This document shows positions 34,312 through 47,002 of a stretch of 64,000 nucleotides of DNA, in pieces (positions within the stretch are counted from its first letter, which is position 1; every line of letters begins with the position of its first letter). The notes under the pieces were generated by a model that was given only the letters and a program-made list of their open reading frames with translations, did not search any database and was not told the origin of the DNA. Position numbers and translations under genes: made by a program. Source of the stretch: Capniomyces stellatus (lineage: Eukaryota > Kickxellomycota > Harpellomycetes > Harpellales > Legeriomycetaceae); assembly GCA_001661515.1 (NCBI GenBank), contig LUVW01000018.1, positions 392,177-456,176 on the forward strand, given 5' to 3'.

Positions 34312-36690
34312 TTTATAAGCTACTAATATATATCCTATCTCAAATTTAATGGGGGAATGGGGGGTTTTTTTTCCTTTAGTAAATAATAACTACTTTAAAT
34401 AATATTAATGTTTATAAAAGTTAGGGAGTTTTAAAATAAAAGAACAAAATTCTGTACGTGACTTTGGGATTTATATTTATAGAACGCCTTGGTTGATAAG
34501 AAGGCGGAGTGACTAAATATATGGGAACAGGCAATATCGTCACATATGTGTACATAGCTTGGTGGATGCCCTAAACCAGCTTTCTTTAAAGCACAAAGTG
34601 CAGAACGCAAGGCGCTACGCTTTTATCTATACACCAGCAAGCCACAAAACGTGATTCGGGATGTTTACTCTAAATCAGTGTTTATCATTGCATAATACTT
34701 GGGTAGCTTTCTGAGCGAGAGTGCTATTCAACAGAGAATAATAGCATATTATTATAGGCTAAATCGGTTCAAGGAGCAGGGCACCACATAATCAACAAAG
34801 CTTCCAAGCGATTCGCAAAAGTTAAATTCCAATGTTGGGTATTGAATAGATGTGCGTTTTCCATTGTAAATTCAGAATTTTGACAAAGTATTCAAAAGAA
34901 AAAGTGCTGGTTTCTCCGAAATGAGCCGCCACATCGTTAAGCAATTTCTGTAAATTGGAATCCCACTGCGTTTATACGCTACAAATTTCAGTAAACTTTT
35001 CAGAATTTCCAACAAAGCAGCAAACAGGCCATTCAAAGAAAATAAACACTATTCCACACCGAAATATGTATGGGCACAAATTCAAGACTTTGTTATTGTG
35101 CCCACAATCACAAGCCATTGGACATCAATCGAAGAGATGACACGCATCAACGGTTTATAAGGTTTACACTTTGGGCAACAGTGTTCAACACAATGCCTAA
35201 TGATAAACGTTTTTTTTAAACAAAACAGAAAACAAATCTTCAATTGTTCAAAAAACGAAGTCAAATAATCAACTCAAGACATCTATTCTAAAACTATAAA
35301 TGGTATACCATCACACCCATTAAACATGCTAAACGTGCTATAATGGATATAACGGATATATAAATTTCTTCCCTTTTCCAATTTCTAACTTTATTTAGGC
35401 TGAAGAGGCCATTGTGTATCAATAGTTGTATCGAAAGTCATTATATTAACGATGTTGGACTGATACCTTGTCCAACAAACTCCAATGGAGCCAACTAAAC
35501 AAGCATGTGGTCCTGTGAATTTATATTTTCAGCCAGAGTAGAGTATGTACTACAAATGTCTTGCTGTATAAGACGGCGGTATCTGTTTTCCAGCGTGTAC
35601 TTGGAGAGATTCTACCACATTTGTACTCGGATCTTATACTTGAGGCGTATGTTCATTTTCGCTTGAATTTGATCCCAAGTTAAACAGCGGTAAGCACAAT
35701 GTCTACCACATATTTGGTCTTTTTTTTATCGATGTACATAATTGGCCTTCTATTTCTTTGACCCATTCTTTCCAAATAAAAAGCTTTACTTGGGTAACCA
35801 AGAGCTGTAGTTTTACTCCAATAAAAAATACGCGGTAGTCTGGAACTGACCTAACCCGGCTATAAGTCAAAGCCGTATCACACAAGTATTAACCACACAG
35901 TAACGTTTTTCTTCTTTCTTTTTGAGCAATTTATTTATTTGCATTTTATCATGCTTTTATTTATTTTTTGCTGTAATAAATACAACGTTTATAACCGTGC
36001 AAGCAAATTGATACTTCACTTCAATGACGATGTAAAAGCAAAGTCAGTATACCAAGTACTTCAAAATAGTTTAATTGGAATAGAATATTCGGTTTCGGTT
36101 TTGGTTACTAGTGGCGAAACGAAATTTCAGAAATAATTTTTTTTCGAATAAATTTTGTGTGCAGATTGGTAAGGGTTAAAAAACGCTAGATTGTTTTTCA
36201 GTTTTTTGCTACATGTTATTCTATAGGCCTTTGGAGTTTGAAAGTAAAAAAATTTAATTTGTTCAACCTCCGCCAATTAATTTTCCGTACTTGGGTAGTA
36301 TTTCTAGATCAACAATCGAAAAAAAAAGAAGCAAAAAAAACTGAGCATTGTATTTAAGAAGGAAGGTAATTGAAGAAATTAAAAAGTCAATAATAAAAGT
36401 TGAAAAGAATAAAGCTAAAAAAGCTTCATAAAATTTTTTTTATAAAATTGAAAAGAAAAACAAGAGTCCGTCAATTTTGGCCAATAATATCAGAATAAAA
36501 AGTGGAGTTAAAGACAAAAAAAAAAAAAAGCAACAATAATACACGGTATAATAAAAAGTGGTAATAAACAAAGAAAGTCAATAGGCTATTTTAAGAGAAA
36601 GCACCCAAGAAATTAGCTATCTTTCTTTAATAGGATTAACGACGACACAGATCTTTAAAAGATTCGACTAAATTCCAAGGTTAAAGTAAA
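34312..36690. other. Gene-poor region between divergent genes
   Basis: About 2.4 kb holding the promoters of the secreted protein gene (-) and cdb4 (+). Open frames are short and lack features. A poly(A) run of 13 sits at about 36517-36530, near the cdb4 leader. Confidence 0.55.
34474..34481 (-). promoter_or_regulatory. Possible TATA box of the Ser/Thr-rich secreted protein gene
   Basis: TATAAATA on the minus strand, roughly 165 bases before the start codon at 34311. Position and consensus are the only support. Confidence 0.3.
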
Positions 36691-38455
36691 ATGAACAGAG
36701 CATCAAAATCAGCACCAAAGCCAATCCCAAAGGAGGTTGTAGAGCTCCCAATATCCGACAGCACCGTCAAGGACAAGTACAAGACATCAGCAAGAGTTGC
36801 TAACCGTTAGTAGAATTTAAATTACGTTTACTAATTAACAGGAAAAGAAAATAAAACGAATTTGTTTTGACTACATTGAACTTGAAATCAAGTGATTGTT
36901 TGGCTGTTTTTCTAATTTGCTTTGTTTGTGTAATTCTAACCAATTGAACAGTCGTTTTAAGGAAAGTTCTCGATGCTTCAGTTGAGGGTGCCAAAGTCTT
37001 GGACCTTTGCAAGCTTGGAGATCAAACGGCCATCGAAATGTCTAGCAAAGAGTACTCCAAGGCCAAATTTGCCAAAGGTAGGATGATTAATTACAGCAAA
37101 TAAACATGGATGCGTTGTTTTTTCCTAGCTAATACCCGTGTTTGTACTAGAAAAGTGTCGATTTATATTTTATTAAACGAAGTCGTATGTTGCTGATTGT
37201 TTAGGATTGTCATACCCTACCAGTGTTGCTGTAAACAACATTGCCTGTCACTTTTCACCATTGGAAAGCGAATCTGAGAACATCAAGGCTCTTGCTAACG
37301 GAGATGTAGTCAAGGTGTAAGTACAAATGTCATAAGAAATGGGAGCATACTCTTGTGCTGAAGTCAAATTAAAGCTGCTGTTGATGTGTACCTTATTAAA
37401 ACCCACATGATATGTACATAATTATAGCCAAATCGGTATCCATTTCGACGGGTTTGCCACTATAATTGCTCACACCATAGTAGTTGGTGCTAGCGAGGTA
37501 ATGATTGCTGCCCCTATTATTATTACCACTATTATTCTTGATGTTATTGCTGCATAAATGTGCCCAGCGAGTATATATACTTGTGTGTGTGTGTGTAATA
37601 TTATACTAATAGGCTGTTTCACTTTTTTATAGGCAGCACCAGTAACAGGCGAAAAGGCAGACTTGTTGGCGGCCGCATACCATACCTCTGAAGGTATCCT
37701 GCGCATGCTTAAACCCGGAAACATGGTAATGCACTATAAGAGCGCATCGACGGATATAAATAAACAGATACACTTATTGATGTTGCGAGTACCTGATGCT
37801 AAATATGTTTTAACTTTGATGATTATAGACCACCGAGGTTTCAGCTGTTGCCCAAAGAATTGCCGAATCTTTTGGTTGCAAGCCACTTGAGGGATCACTT
37901 TGCCACAACCAGTCGCAAAACATCATTGATGGAGAAAAACACATTGTTTTGAACCCAAGTGATGAGCAGAAAAAGAAGATTACACCAAAGGCCATTGAGG
38001 TTGGTGAGGTTTACATGATTGATCTTTTGGTTTCTTCAGGAAGCGCCAAGCCAAAGCCATCCCAACTCAGAACCACAATCTTCAAAAAATCTGCCACCAC
38101 ATACCAGCTCAAGATGAATGTTGCCAGAGCCTTCTACTCGGAAGCCAAAACCAAATACGGAACTTTCCCATTCACTCTTAGATCCTGCGAAGACGAACGC
38201 AAAGCACGCATGGGTGTTATTGAATGCGTAAAGTCAAGAGTCATGGAGCCATTTGATATTATCGAAGAAAAAGATGGCAACAATGTTGCTCAGGTCTCAT
38301 TCACCGTTCTGGTCACCGAAAACGGTCTTGATAGACTTACCCAAGGTCCAGCATGGAACCCTAAGCTTGTTAACACTGACAAGTCTGTTGATGCTGAGAT
38401 GGAAAAGCTGCTTAAAGTCTCCCCAAAGAGCCTCAAGCCTACCCCAGCTGCCTAA
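36691..38455 (+). CDS. Cdb4/PA2G4 (EBP1)-like protein, M24 fold without peptidase activity, six exons
   Basis: Members bind curved DNA or sit at the ribosome exit tunnel; they share the methionine aminopeptidase fold but lack its metal ligands. Exons 36691-36805, 36952-37077, 37205-37316, 37428-37497, 37633-37725 and 37829-38455 give 380 residues, almost exactly the size of fission yeast Cdb4. Recognisable blocks are KYKTSARVAN, LDASVEGAKVLDLCKLGD, SYPTSVAVNNIACHFSPLES, the join GDVVKV|QIGIHFDGFA, AHTIVVGA, AAYHTSEGILRMLKPGN, SQNIIDGEKHIVLNP and MNVARAFYSEAKTKYGTFPF. All five introns have GT-AG ends and matching phases. Likely roles are ribosome biogenesis and growth control, by family knowledge. 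Confidence 0.93.
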
Positions 38456-38790
38456 TTAAAATCAACTAATACTTTTAAATGCTTTAATGTGTGAGTGTGT
38501 TTTTTTTTTTTTTTTTCCAATTTCTTGAACTCTTTTTTTTTAAAATTTCATTGATAGTATTATCAAATCTATACTTGTAAGCTTGGATAATTCAGTTTAA
38601 AGTAGACCGGTTTGTTCGCTTTGAACGCAACATCTTGGAATTAATGAATGGGAGTGTAATTAGAGAAATGTTTTATTGGTTGACAATAAAGTTATATACA
38701 TTATGTAAATTGGAAATGAGATGGAAAAATAAGTGAAAATAATGCAGGCCAAGTTGAAATTGGTGGTTTAAACCTGAACTTGCATATAGG
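38456..38790. other. Spacer between convergent cdb4 and trypsin 2
   Basis: Holds the 3' flanks of both genes, including a T18 run at about 38501-38517. No gene. Confidence 0.65.
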
Positions 38791-39798
38791 TTAAAACTGA
38801 ATAAAAAACGCAACGAATAGCACAAACACCAGTGAGCCAAACGAAGCATATGAACTTAAAACAGGTTTGCTAGCATTGGATCCAAGATAATTAGAATTGT
38901 TTTCAGTAGAGTAGACCAACACACTCTTGTCAATGCCTGTTTTTTCAGAGATCCAGTTAATAAAGTAGTATGCATGGGTGTAGTAAGCACCGCCATCAGA
39001 TAAGCCGCAGTCAGGGTGGTCTGAGCCGCCCGGTGCGTTTCCGATACTTGTTATCCCTATTAGAGGCTTACTTCTATCGCCGGTGTAGATCAAAGGTCCA
39101 CCCGAATCACCATAGCACGTATCCTGGTTGTTTACATTCATTGTACAGACCACCGAGTTGTCATTCCCATTCCATACCGGATTCAGCTCCTTGCATGCTT
39201 TGGAAGAGCTAATTTGAAGCGGTACCTGTAAAAGAATAGGTGAAACTATAGCGTTTTCGCCATTGGAAGTAAGGCCCCAGCCGGCAGCAGCTACTGGTAG
39301 GTCGTCTTTTATTTTTTGGTTGTAGATCTTGGCAACTTCTGAAAGCGAGCTAGGCACATTTCTTTTTAGTTTGATTAGGCCAATGTCATTTGCAGCTGTT
39401 CGCATATCATACTTTTCATAGGGAATAATTTCTTCTACACGGAAAACATTGACATTTTCTTCAATATTGAATTTACTTCCAACACTGACATAAACCCGTT
39501 CCGGGCTAAATGGCTTGTTGTTTTTTCCAAACAGGCAATGCGCTGCAGTTAAAACGTAGTTATCACCAATCAACGAACCGCCACACGCCTCGCCTGTTTC
39601 ATCAAGATCGATATAAATAAACACTATATACGGAAAGTCCTTAAACTCTGCTGGTGTTCCGTTGATTACTCTTTCAGACTTGGCCACTTGGTTTGATTGT
39701 ATTGGTATCAACCCACCAGATCGTGCTGGACTTAAGAGTGCCAATAGACCACAAGCTAGGGCTACGATATGTGTTGTTTTTAACGTCAGGCTGACCAT
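38791..39798 (-). CDS. Secreted trypsin-like serine protease (S1A), trypsin 2
   Basis: A 335-residue zymogen with an N-terminal signal peptide (about residues 1-27) and a short propeptide of about 16 residues. Activation falls before VINGT (KSER|VING). The triad is in TAAHC, AANDIGLIKL and GDSGGP, with Asp at position 189 (DTCYGDSGGP), so cleavage after Arg/Lys is expected. After the catalytic domain, a Ser/Asn-rich linker leads to a strongly hydrophobic end (FGSLVFVLFVAFFIQF), suggesting GPI or membrane anchoring. It shares with trypsin 1 the blocks GEAC.GSLI, LTAAHC.F, QISSSKAC.. (ISSSKAC in both), NNQDTCYGDSGGP and GITSIGNAPG, so the two are paralogues, but trypsin 1 has a much longer propeptide. 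Single exon. Confidence 0.93.
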   Translation of the reverse strand: MVSLTLKTTHIVALACGLLALLSPARSGGLIPIQSNQVAKSERVINGTPAEFKDFPYIVFIYIDLDETGEACGGSLIGDNYVLTAAHCLFGKNNKPFSPERVYVSVGSKFNIEENVNVFRVEEIIPYEKYDMRTAANDIGLIKLKRNVPSSLSEVAKIYNQKIKDDLPVAAAGWGLTSNGENAIVSPILLQVPLQISSSKACKELNPVWNGNDNSVVCTMNVNNQDTCYGDSGGPLIYTGDRSKPLIGITSIGNAPGGSDHPDCGLSDGGAYYTHAYYFINWISEKTGIDKSVLVYSTENNSNYLGSNASKPVLSSYASFGSLVFVLFVAFFIQF

Positions 39799-41661
39799 TC
39801 TCTTCCTTGATTATTATTTTTTATGTGCTGGTTAATTATACTAGCGCTGGCCTGTCAATGCAATGAGCGTATTTGATGGTAAATATAATTTAGTATTGCT
39901 ATGCAAAGGTTTAAATACAAAATTCTATAAATAACGGAATCAGGTATGCTTGCAAATCTATAATTCTATCAAAATGTAAAAAAAATCTGTATATTCAATT
40001 TTCAAACCTTTTGGCTCTGGCAATGAATATATATTTTCCATTTCAAACAAAGACAAGTAAAATTGTATTTATAAAATAGCTTAAAAGAAGTTGTAAATAT
40101 AATAACCACATTACAACTCGCACTAGTATAATAAAACTAAGTGCGACTACAGGCATTCAGGCTGACTAACCCATGATAATATGTTGCAGTAACTGGAAGA
40201 GAGTATACATGTTATCAAAATACAAACGTGTTTTTAAAGGAGACCCGAGATATCTATATGGGTTAAGATTAAAAAAAAAAACAAGTGCAGGTACGAGTGC
40301 AAGACAATTTCTGTACGCCATACGTTTTAAACGTATAATTCTTTATCCCTTTCGTATACAACGAATCAACACAGATTAGTGGCAAGATCAAAAACAAAAA
40401 GCAATACGCAATACGGCCTTGCTACATGTTTTACAGGGTGCTGTAGATTAATCTTTTAGATCACATAGTCATAAATGAACGTGGTAGATGTGAGAATTTG
40501 TGAACACATTTAAAGTTTTTTTTTTTGGTTTAAGCATGGCGTTAACATACAACACACAAATGATTTAAATTAATAGTACATGATATTGAGGGCTGGATAT
40601 ACTGATTGGTTAGAATTAATTGGTTTAGTTTGCAAACTGTTTTTCCATATCGTTTTTTTCTTTATTATCGTTTTTCCTATTTAGCTTTTTCAATACATCA
40701 ACTTTTATTTTTTATTATTTTTTTGACATTTAATTTGACTGTAAAATAAACGTGTGTACCAAGTTTGTTATTGTAAAAAATAAAAGGGTTGACAGACAGG
40801 AACGGAAAATAAAAAATAATAAAAAAAATAGTTCTTTAATCCAATCAGGATTTATTAAATTAAATTAAACCCGTTTTAACGGTAAAAGAAAAAAGGGGGG
40901 GGTGGAAATGAAATATAAAAAAAAAAGGCAAGTTGGTGTTGACTTGAATTAAAGTGGAGAACGATTTTGGTATTGATTTGTAAATCAAGTTATTTTAGGA
41001 TTTAAATAGTCGTGCAAATAACAAATACGGCCCATATGGTACGAGCTGTTTGGCTTGAGGTGATGAGAGAGAGTTGGTTAATGGTAATAGTTTAATTATA
41101 TGATTTATTGGAAACAAAATCAACATGACAAATTATGCAATACAAAAATATATTAAACAATGCTTTAAAAATGCTTTAAAACATTGTCATTTTGATATGT
41201 TAAATGACTCTATTAGCCAACACCCTTTCGATCAATTAGATTGTCCGTACCCGATGGGCATTGGTTCAGGGAGATTGGTGCTACTTTAAGCCTGTATGTG
41301 TTCAAGTAGCGGGGGTTTGTGGATAGCCTCCAAAAACAATGCTGTTGCCAACACCGTCTTGGTGCTGAAGATATCAAGATTCTTGAGAAGCTTGGCGGTT
41401 GATTGATTGTATTTTAATTAAAGAATAATGTATAAAAGATGGCATTGGAATGTTCTAGAAAGTATCACTCGCTTCTAATTAGCCAGTGCTTTCAAAGCTG
41501 TTATGGATTCAGTTGAAAATGTTGAGTTTGAGAGTAAACATGAGCTATAAAGTCAGTTACAAGATTTATAAAATACTGGGTCGCTAAATAAAGAAAAAAG
41601 GAGGAGGAGGAAGAGGAGGAGGGGGGAGAGGAGGGGGGAGAGGAAAAATTAAATATTGAAG
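39799..41661. other. Intergenic region with one coding-like minus-strand stretch
   Basis: The region is AT-rich except for a patch at about 41230-41405. There the minus strand is open for about 40 codons, ending with TAA at 41288-41286, with a balanced amino-acid composition (for example KLLKNLDIFSTKTVLATALF). It has no start codon, so it could be a terminal exon of an unmodelled transcript, including an extended atg4, or a relic. A purine-rich GGA/GGAGG run lies at 41600-41645, just after the atg4 stop. Confidence 0.4.
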
Positions 41662-44600
41662 TTAAAATATCACGGAAAACAAAGGACTGTTCCCAAGGCA
41701 TATACCCTCTGTATCATTTCCAAAACCAAAGTCATAATTTTTATTGGAGTTGGTGTTGGTGTTGGAGGGATGAGGATTGGGAGGAGAGGAGGTATAATCT
41801 ACAGGATTGGTGTTGGTGTTGGTGTTGTTAGTAGAGCCAATGTTGATAAAATCTGTGCTTGTGTCAAGGTGGGTATTAGTGTTATTACCGTTGAATTTAT
41901 CAGTAAAAGATTCGGTTTTATTGCTGAGGTTGGAGGTTTGGTTGTTAGCGGGTGATGAATTGTTTGTGGTGGGGTTTGGTTTACACTCTTGAGCAACAAA
42001 ACTGAACCATTCTTCTTCGGTGTTAAACAGGAATGCGAGAAGCATTGATGAATCCATTTGGCTGATTGTCATGGACTTGAAGTTCAGAGTGTGGTGTTCG
42101 TCTTTACTATTTTCGTCAATGGACAAATGGTCTGGAGAAGGCGAGCTGGGACTGATTTGCGAGTTTTGGTTTTTTGAGTTGGCTAAATGCACTTTAGATG
42201 ATTTTTCGGTTGATGGGTTGACGTTTTGGGACAGCAACTGAATTAGTTCGGGTTTGGGCTTTTTCTGGAAATTGTCAACAAAATCGTATGATCCGCCAAC
42301 AATCGAGTCGTCAAGGAGGCTAGCAGCACTCTCAGGGAGGTGAGGTTGCTGCTGAATGTTGGGGGTTAGTTTTAGGCTTGACCTAGGTTTGGGAGAAGTG
42401 GTGGTTCTGTCGGGGGAGTTTGAGAGCGGGATGTGAGGCTTGATTATATGTGGGTCCAAATACAGAACCTCGCCGGACTGCTCGCCAATGAAGTAAAAGG
42501 ACTTCCCAGGGGACCCACCAACAATGCCGAGGCTGGATGGGATCTGGAAAAGCCTGAGAAGTTTTTTGTGGTAAACAGGGTTAACGCAGGATATGCCGAG
42601 TCTTACCGGGACCAATAGGACAACAGGTCTCCAGGAATACGCGACCTGGCCAGACTCGGGGTGGTTTGCGCGGTTCTGGCTGTTGAGAGCGGTTCTAGTG
42701 ATGTCACGGGTGTTGATTGATTGGTCGTTGGCAACAATGATGTTTACGGGGCATTCAGAGCCATGGGCGTTGGTGAGGATTTTGATTGTGTGGGCAGCGG
42801 TGGTGGGGCCAAACCAGTCACCGATTTTCTTGTCGAAAAGCAGGCCTGCACGAGCAAAGGCGTGTAGGGAGTAGTAGCCAATGCCAGTTTCAGATGCACT
42901 TTGGGACGAGGCGGCGTTGGGTTCGTCGTCGGCAAACCACTCAAGGATCTGCTGATGCCACATGGAGGACAGCTGGGTTGGGGGGCGGATGATGTTTGAT
43001 GGTGGGGGCCAGACGCCTGAGGATACGCCACCGGGGTAAGCCGAGTGGCAGATTGGCACAACGCGCATAAAAACCTCAGCTAGCATCATTTGCGAGGACC
43101 TGTGCATGCAGCCCCAGCCAATGTCGGAGGTATACCCAGACGGGGTGACTGGGGCAAAGTCTTTGCGGTACTGAAAGTAGAATCTTTGGCTGATAGCGTA
43201 CAGTGCCTGGAGCAGCGTGTGCTGGTCGTTGGTGATTTTAGACCACCACTCCTGCGAAACGTTTTTGGTTGCTGAGGCTTTGAACTTGTCGCCGTTTTTC
43301 AGCCGCATCAGGGCTTGTTCAGCGGAGACTCTAACCCCGTTGATCATGTAGTACTCGCCATCCTCGACGTTTGCTCCTTCGTCTGCATTTGGGGCGTTGG
43401 TTCCAAGCACCGTTTTTTTAAACACTTGGGGCGTGGAGAACAGCGATATGTGCTTGTTGCCGCCCGCGTCGCCTTCGTTTAATGTCTTGCTTTTCTTTCC
43501 AACCAGCTGGTGTTGCGCGGTACCATCGTCGGTTGGCTGGCCAGGGCTGGCTCCAGAAACAGCATTCCTTATTCTGTGAATCGACCGCTTTGGAATCAGC
43601 GAGTTTATCAGGTCGTACTTTAGCAATGACTTTCTTGTGGGAATTTGGATATCAACATTCTCCGACAGTCCGCTGAATAGCGGGTCGTTTAGGTACTTGT
43701 TTTCGGTCGGCGGCTCTGAGCTGGACTTGAAGGCGCTATTTTCAACGTCAGTCATATCCCAGCCCTGGTCGATGTTTTCGTTGAATTGGATCCACATTTT
43801 GGGGTCCAGCGACATCTCCTCCAAGTTCATTGTTTTCAGCGGAACTTTCCCGCCAACTCTGCCTGCCGGCTCAATTTTACTAGTAAATACAGTGTTCAGT
43901 CCGCCCAGTGCTTGGTACTGGTTCGTCTTTTCTGCACGAGGAGGAATGACAAGTGTTTCTTTCTTTTGCGTCACACTGGAGCTGATCAGGTAGCTGGACC
44001 CCGGGTCTCTGGACAGCAAGTTGTCCATCTGCAGCTCAAACTCCATTGGGACGTCAGCGTGTGAGCCATATGATTCAGGCCAGAAGAATAGCCTGGCTGA
44101 CGTGGCTATGCTGTTGAGCATTTTGCTGATCTTGAGTGTTGCGTTGGCGTCTTGGCGGAACTGGCTTTGCTGGTAAATAGGCCACATCGACACTTGGCTG
44201 TAGGCAGAGGCTACCAACACTATTTCGGTCTTGTTGTCTGAAAAATTTGTCAAGTCCCTGCCCAGAACCGTGTTTCCACTGGTGCTGGTGCTTCTGGAAA
44301 GGTCAGACCGGCTTGATTGAAGGGCTATTGAGATGTGCACAGCAAACGACATGTTGCACCTCCACGAGCTGCACACATCCCCATACAGTCCACCCTCCAG
44401 CATCGATTTGGTGCATTTGCACTTTGGTTCTTTGTAGCAAGAAACCCACCCGTAGTTGCTCATTTGGCTAATGTTCCAGTTGTTCTTCTTCACCCACTCA
44501 ACAATTCGAAACACTGATGTGTTTTGTTGAAAGCTTGGAACCACCCAGCACTCTCGGATCTTTGTCAGTAGCTCAGGCGGCTCTGTATTTGCCTTCTTTT

Positions 44601-47002
44601 CGTATGTTTTTACCAGCTGCATCGCAACCAACTCACGTACTCGGTCTGGTACGTCTATTTTCACTGGAATCGAGATCTTCTTTGCACTCGTCTTTTCGAC
44701 CAGCACCGCGCCTTTATGCGCTGCATTTGATCCAGACTCGGGCTGTTTGTAAATCGAGGCGGTTCCTGTTGGCAGAACCTCAATCGAGTCGTCGGAAAGC
44801 TCAGCATCAACCCCTAACACCTTTGCAACTTTACCCTGCTCCCCTCTCAAACTGCCAACCAGCGACATTTCCACTATTCCCTTTGGCAGATCCATCAGTA
44901 CCTTTGGGTCATCTGGCTCTTTTCCATCCAAATCCATCAAAACTGCACTTTCTTCATCCTTGCCAGCAACCAAATCTCGTTTTGAACCTCTCCTTCCCAT
45001 ATCCTGTCTTTTCCTGTTTCCGCTGCTGTTATTCAGCATCACATACCCCTTTGAGCTGTCACTTCTGCTTGGCTTGGCCGGTGGTTTTGGTGCATACTGA
45101 GTTGTTTTGTTGCTGTTTTCGGTTGCTAAGCTGCGGTCCTCAACTGATTCCAGTCCCACCGCTTTCCTACCTGAATTCAGCCGCTCCAACTCGGTTCTGT
45201 TCGAGTACCTTTCGCCCATTTTGGATGTTTTGGGTGCCACCCCATTTTTGCTGACTGTGTCTTGTGAGCTTCTGATTTTTAGACTCAGCTTTTCGCTAAG
45301 CGAAGACCTAACCTTCTCCTTCAACCCAATTCTTTCCCAACCCACCATTTCTGCGCTTTCGCTGTCTCCAACTTCGGTTTGGTCTTTATGCCTCTCTCCA
45401 GCTACACTGCTCGTCATACTATGAATGTTCGTATCGTTTTTGCTTGCTGTGCTTGATGTGGTCCGGCTTAAAGACAGATCTACCCAGTCTTTTGCCCATT
45501 TATTCTTTGACTCACCTAACCTCTTTTGAATAATGCTCTGCTTTTTCAGCTCTATTTCTCTAACATTGAGTCTGGTTTTAGATTCTTTATTTCCTTCATT
45601 GTTTGAGCTGTCGCTGGCAGAATTGAAGTTGATGTTGTCCCTGTCAACGCGCATTCTTTCTTTCTTATTTACTCTCGTCACTACACCCCCGTGACTTGAG
45701 TCGTACTCCATCATGTACAAGTTAGGCGAAAATGTATGATACTTGTCATCGCAACCAATTCTAGCTGGGTCCCGGTCATGCTCCAATGGCTTAATCTTGG
45801 TCATATTTGTTCCAGGACTTGAAACCACCCTAGCCGTTGCTTTTTGCGAGCCAGATATTCCAAGCTGGTGCTTGTTCTTGCCAACCTGCGTTCTTCGACC
45901 CAATTTCGACTCCTCGTCACGCTCGTTTAGGATCAAGGGCAGCCTTACCAATTCATTACCTACAGCAAAAAATAAAAATAAAAAGAGCAACAACAACAAA
46001 AAAACAATTAATTGAGATCCAGTTTATAATCAAAATTCTGCAACTAAAAAACAACTTGAAATATACATGCTCTGTATCTATTTTCCAAACGGTCCCCCCC
46101 CCTCCCGATTTCTATTCCTGTTTTTGTTTTTGGTGATTGTAATAATAGCTATCTTGAAATCCAATAAATAAAACTGACTTCTTAAACTCACCTTGAAAAA
46201 CATAACAGATACCAAGGATCCATATAGGCTGGTTACTGAATATCGTAGGTATGGTTTGCTCCATATTATATGTACTATTTGACTTTAGGTACTGGACCGG
46301 CTGTGATTTGTATATCCAGTAGCCCACTTGTTTTAAGAGCTGGGTGGGCTTGCTGACTTTACTTCCCCAGATAGCCAACTTGTCGTTTTTATTTTCGTCC
46401 GTTGGGTATTTGCCGTTTCCGATTTTGTTATTTTGTTCAAGCTCGTTGATAACGCTTTCGGACACTATATCATCGTCACTGGTGTTTATCATATCAAACC
46501 CTTCAAATTCCAGGCTTTTTTCTTTGCCTGCCCTTTTCCTACCTGCCTCGGCGCCGTTGTTGTATTGTGAATCTGGCTCTGTCGTCTTTAAACCCGTAGA
46601 TATGCTTGAGTCGCCTCTTTTCAGTGACCTTTCTGCAATCAAAGGCAGTTTCTTCATTTTTCTTGAACTGCTGCTGTCGTTTTTGCTATCCTTGGTTTTC
46701 GAAACCAGCTTTGTTGTGGTTCTCTTTGTTCTGCTTGAATAGCCTTTTTCAGTCACTTTGCTGCTATCTCTATTGCTTTTCTTTCTCCTGCTACCCTTAT
46801 TCACAACTATAAAATCGTACGCCTCATTTTTACTCGGTAGCACAGGTGAATTGTTTTCACTGCTGATAAATCCTCCTGTGCTGCGATTCTGTTTCTGTTT
46901 CTGGTAATGAACAAACCCGCCCTCTGCTTCCCTTCCACGAAGCGTACTATCTTCGTTGTATCCGACTTCTTGCAACTTTCCTTCAAGCTTTAAATTAATC
47001 AT
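41662..47002 (-). CDS. ATG4: Atg4-like cysteine protease, greatly enlarged, two exons
   Basis: Atg4 trims the C-terminus of Atg8 and later releases Atg8 from lipid during autophagy. Exons 47002-46192 and 45959-41662 give 1702 residues, against 400-500 in most species. The N-terminal core block PIWILGICYVF lies at about residue 256, just before the intron. The rest of the peptidase C54 core starts only near residue 1200: FYFQYRKDFAP, SGYTSDIGWGCMHRSSQ with the catalytic Cys at about 1221, IVGGSPGKSFYFIGEQ, and YLDPHIIKP with the Asp and His at about 1436. About 930 residues of Ser/Lys/Asn-rich sequence separate these two parts. Within them a Cys-rich patch (about CYKEPKCKCTK to CSSWRC) is unassigned. 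The conserved MLLAFLFNTEEEWFSFV block is also present. The C-terminus is Asn/Thr-rich. Confidence 0.88.
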
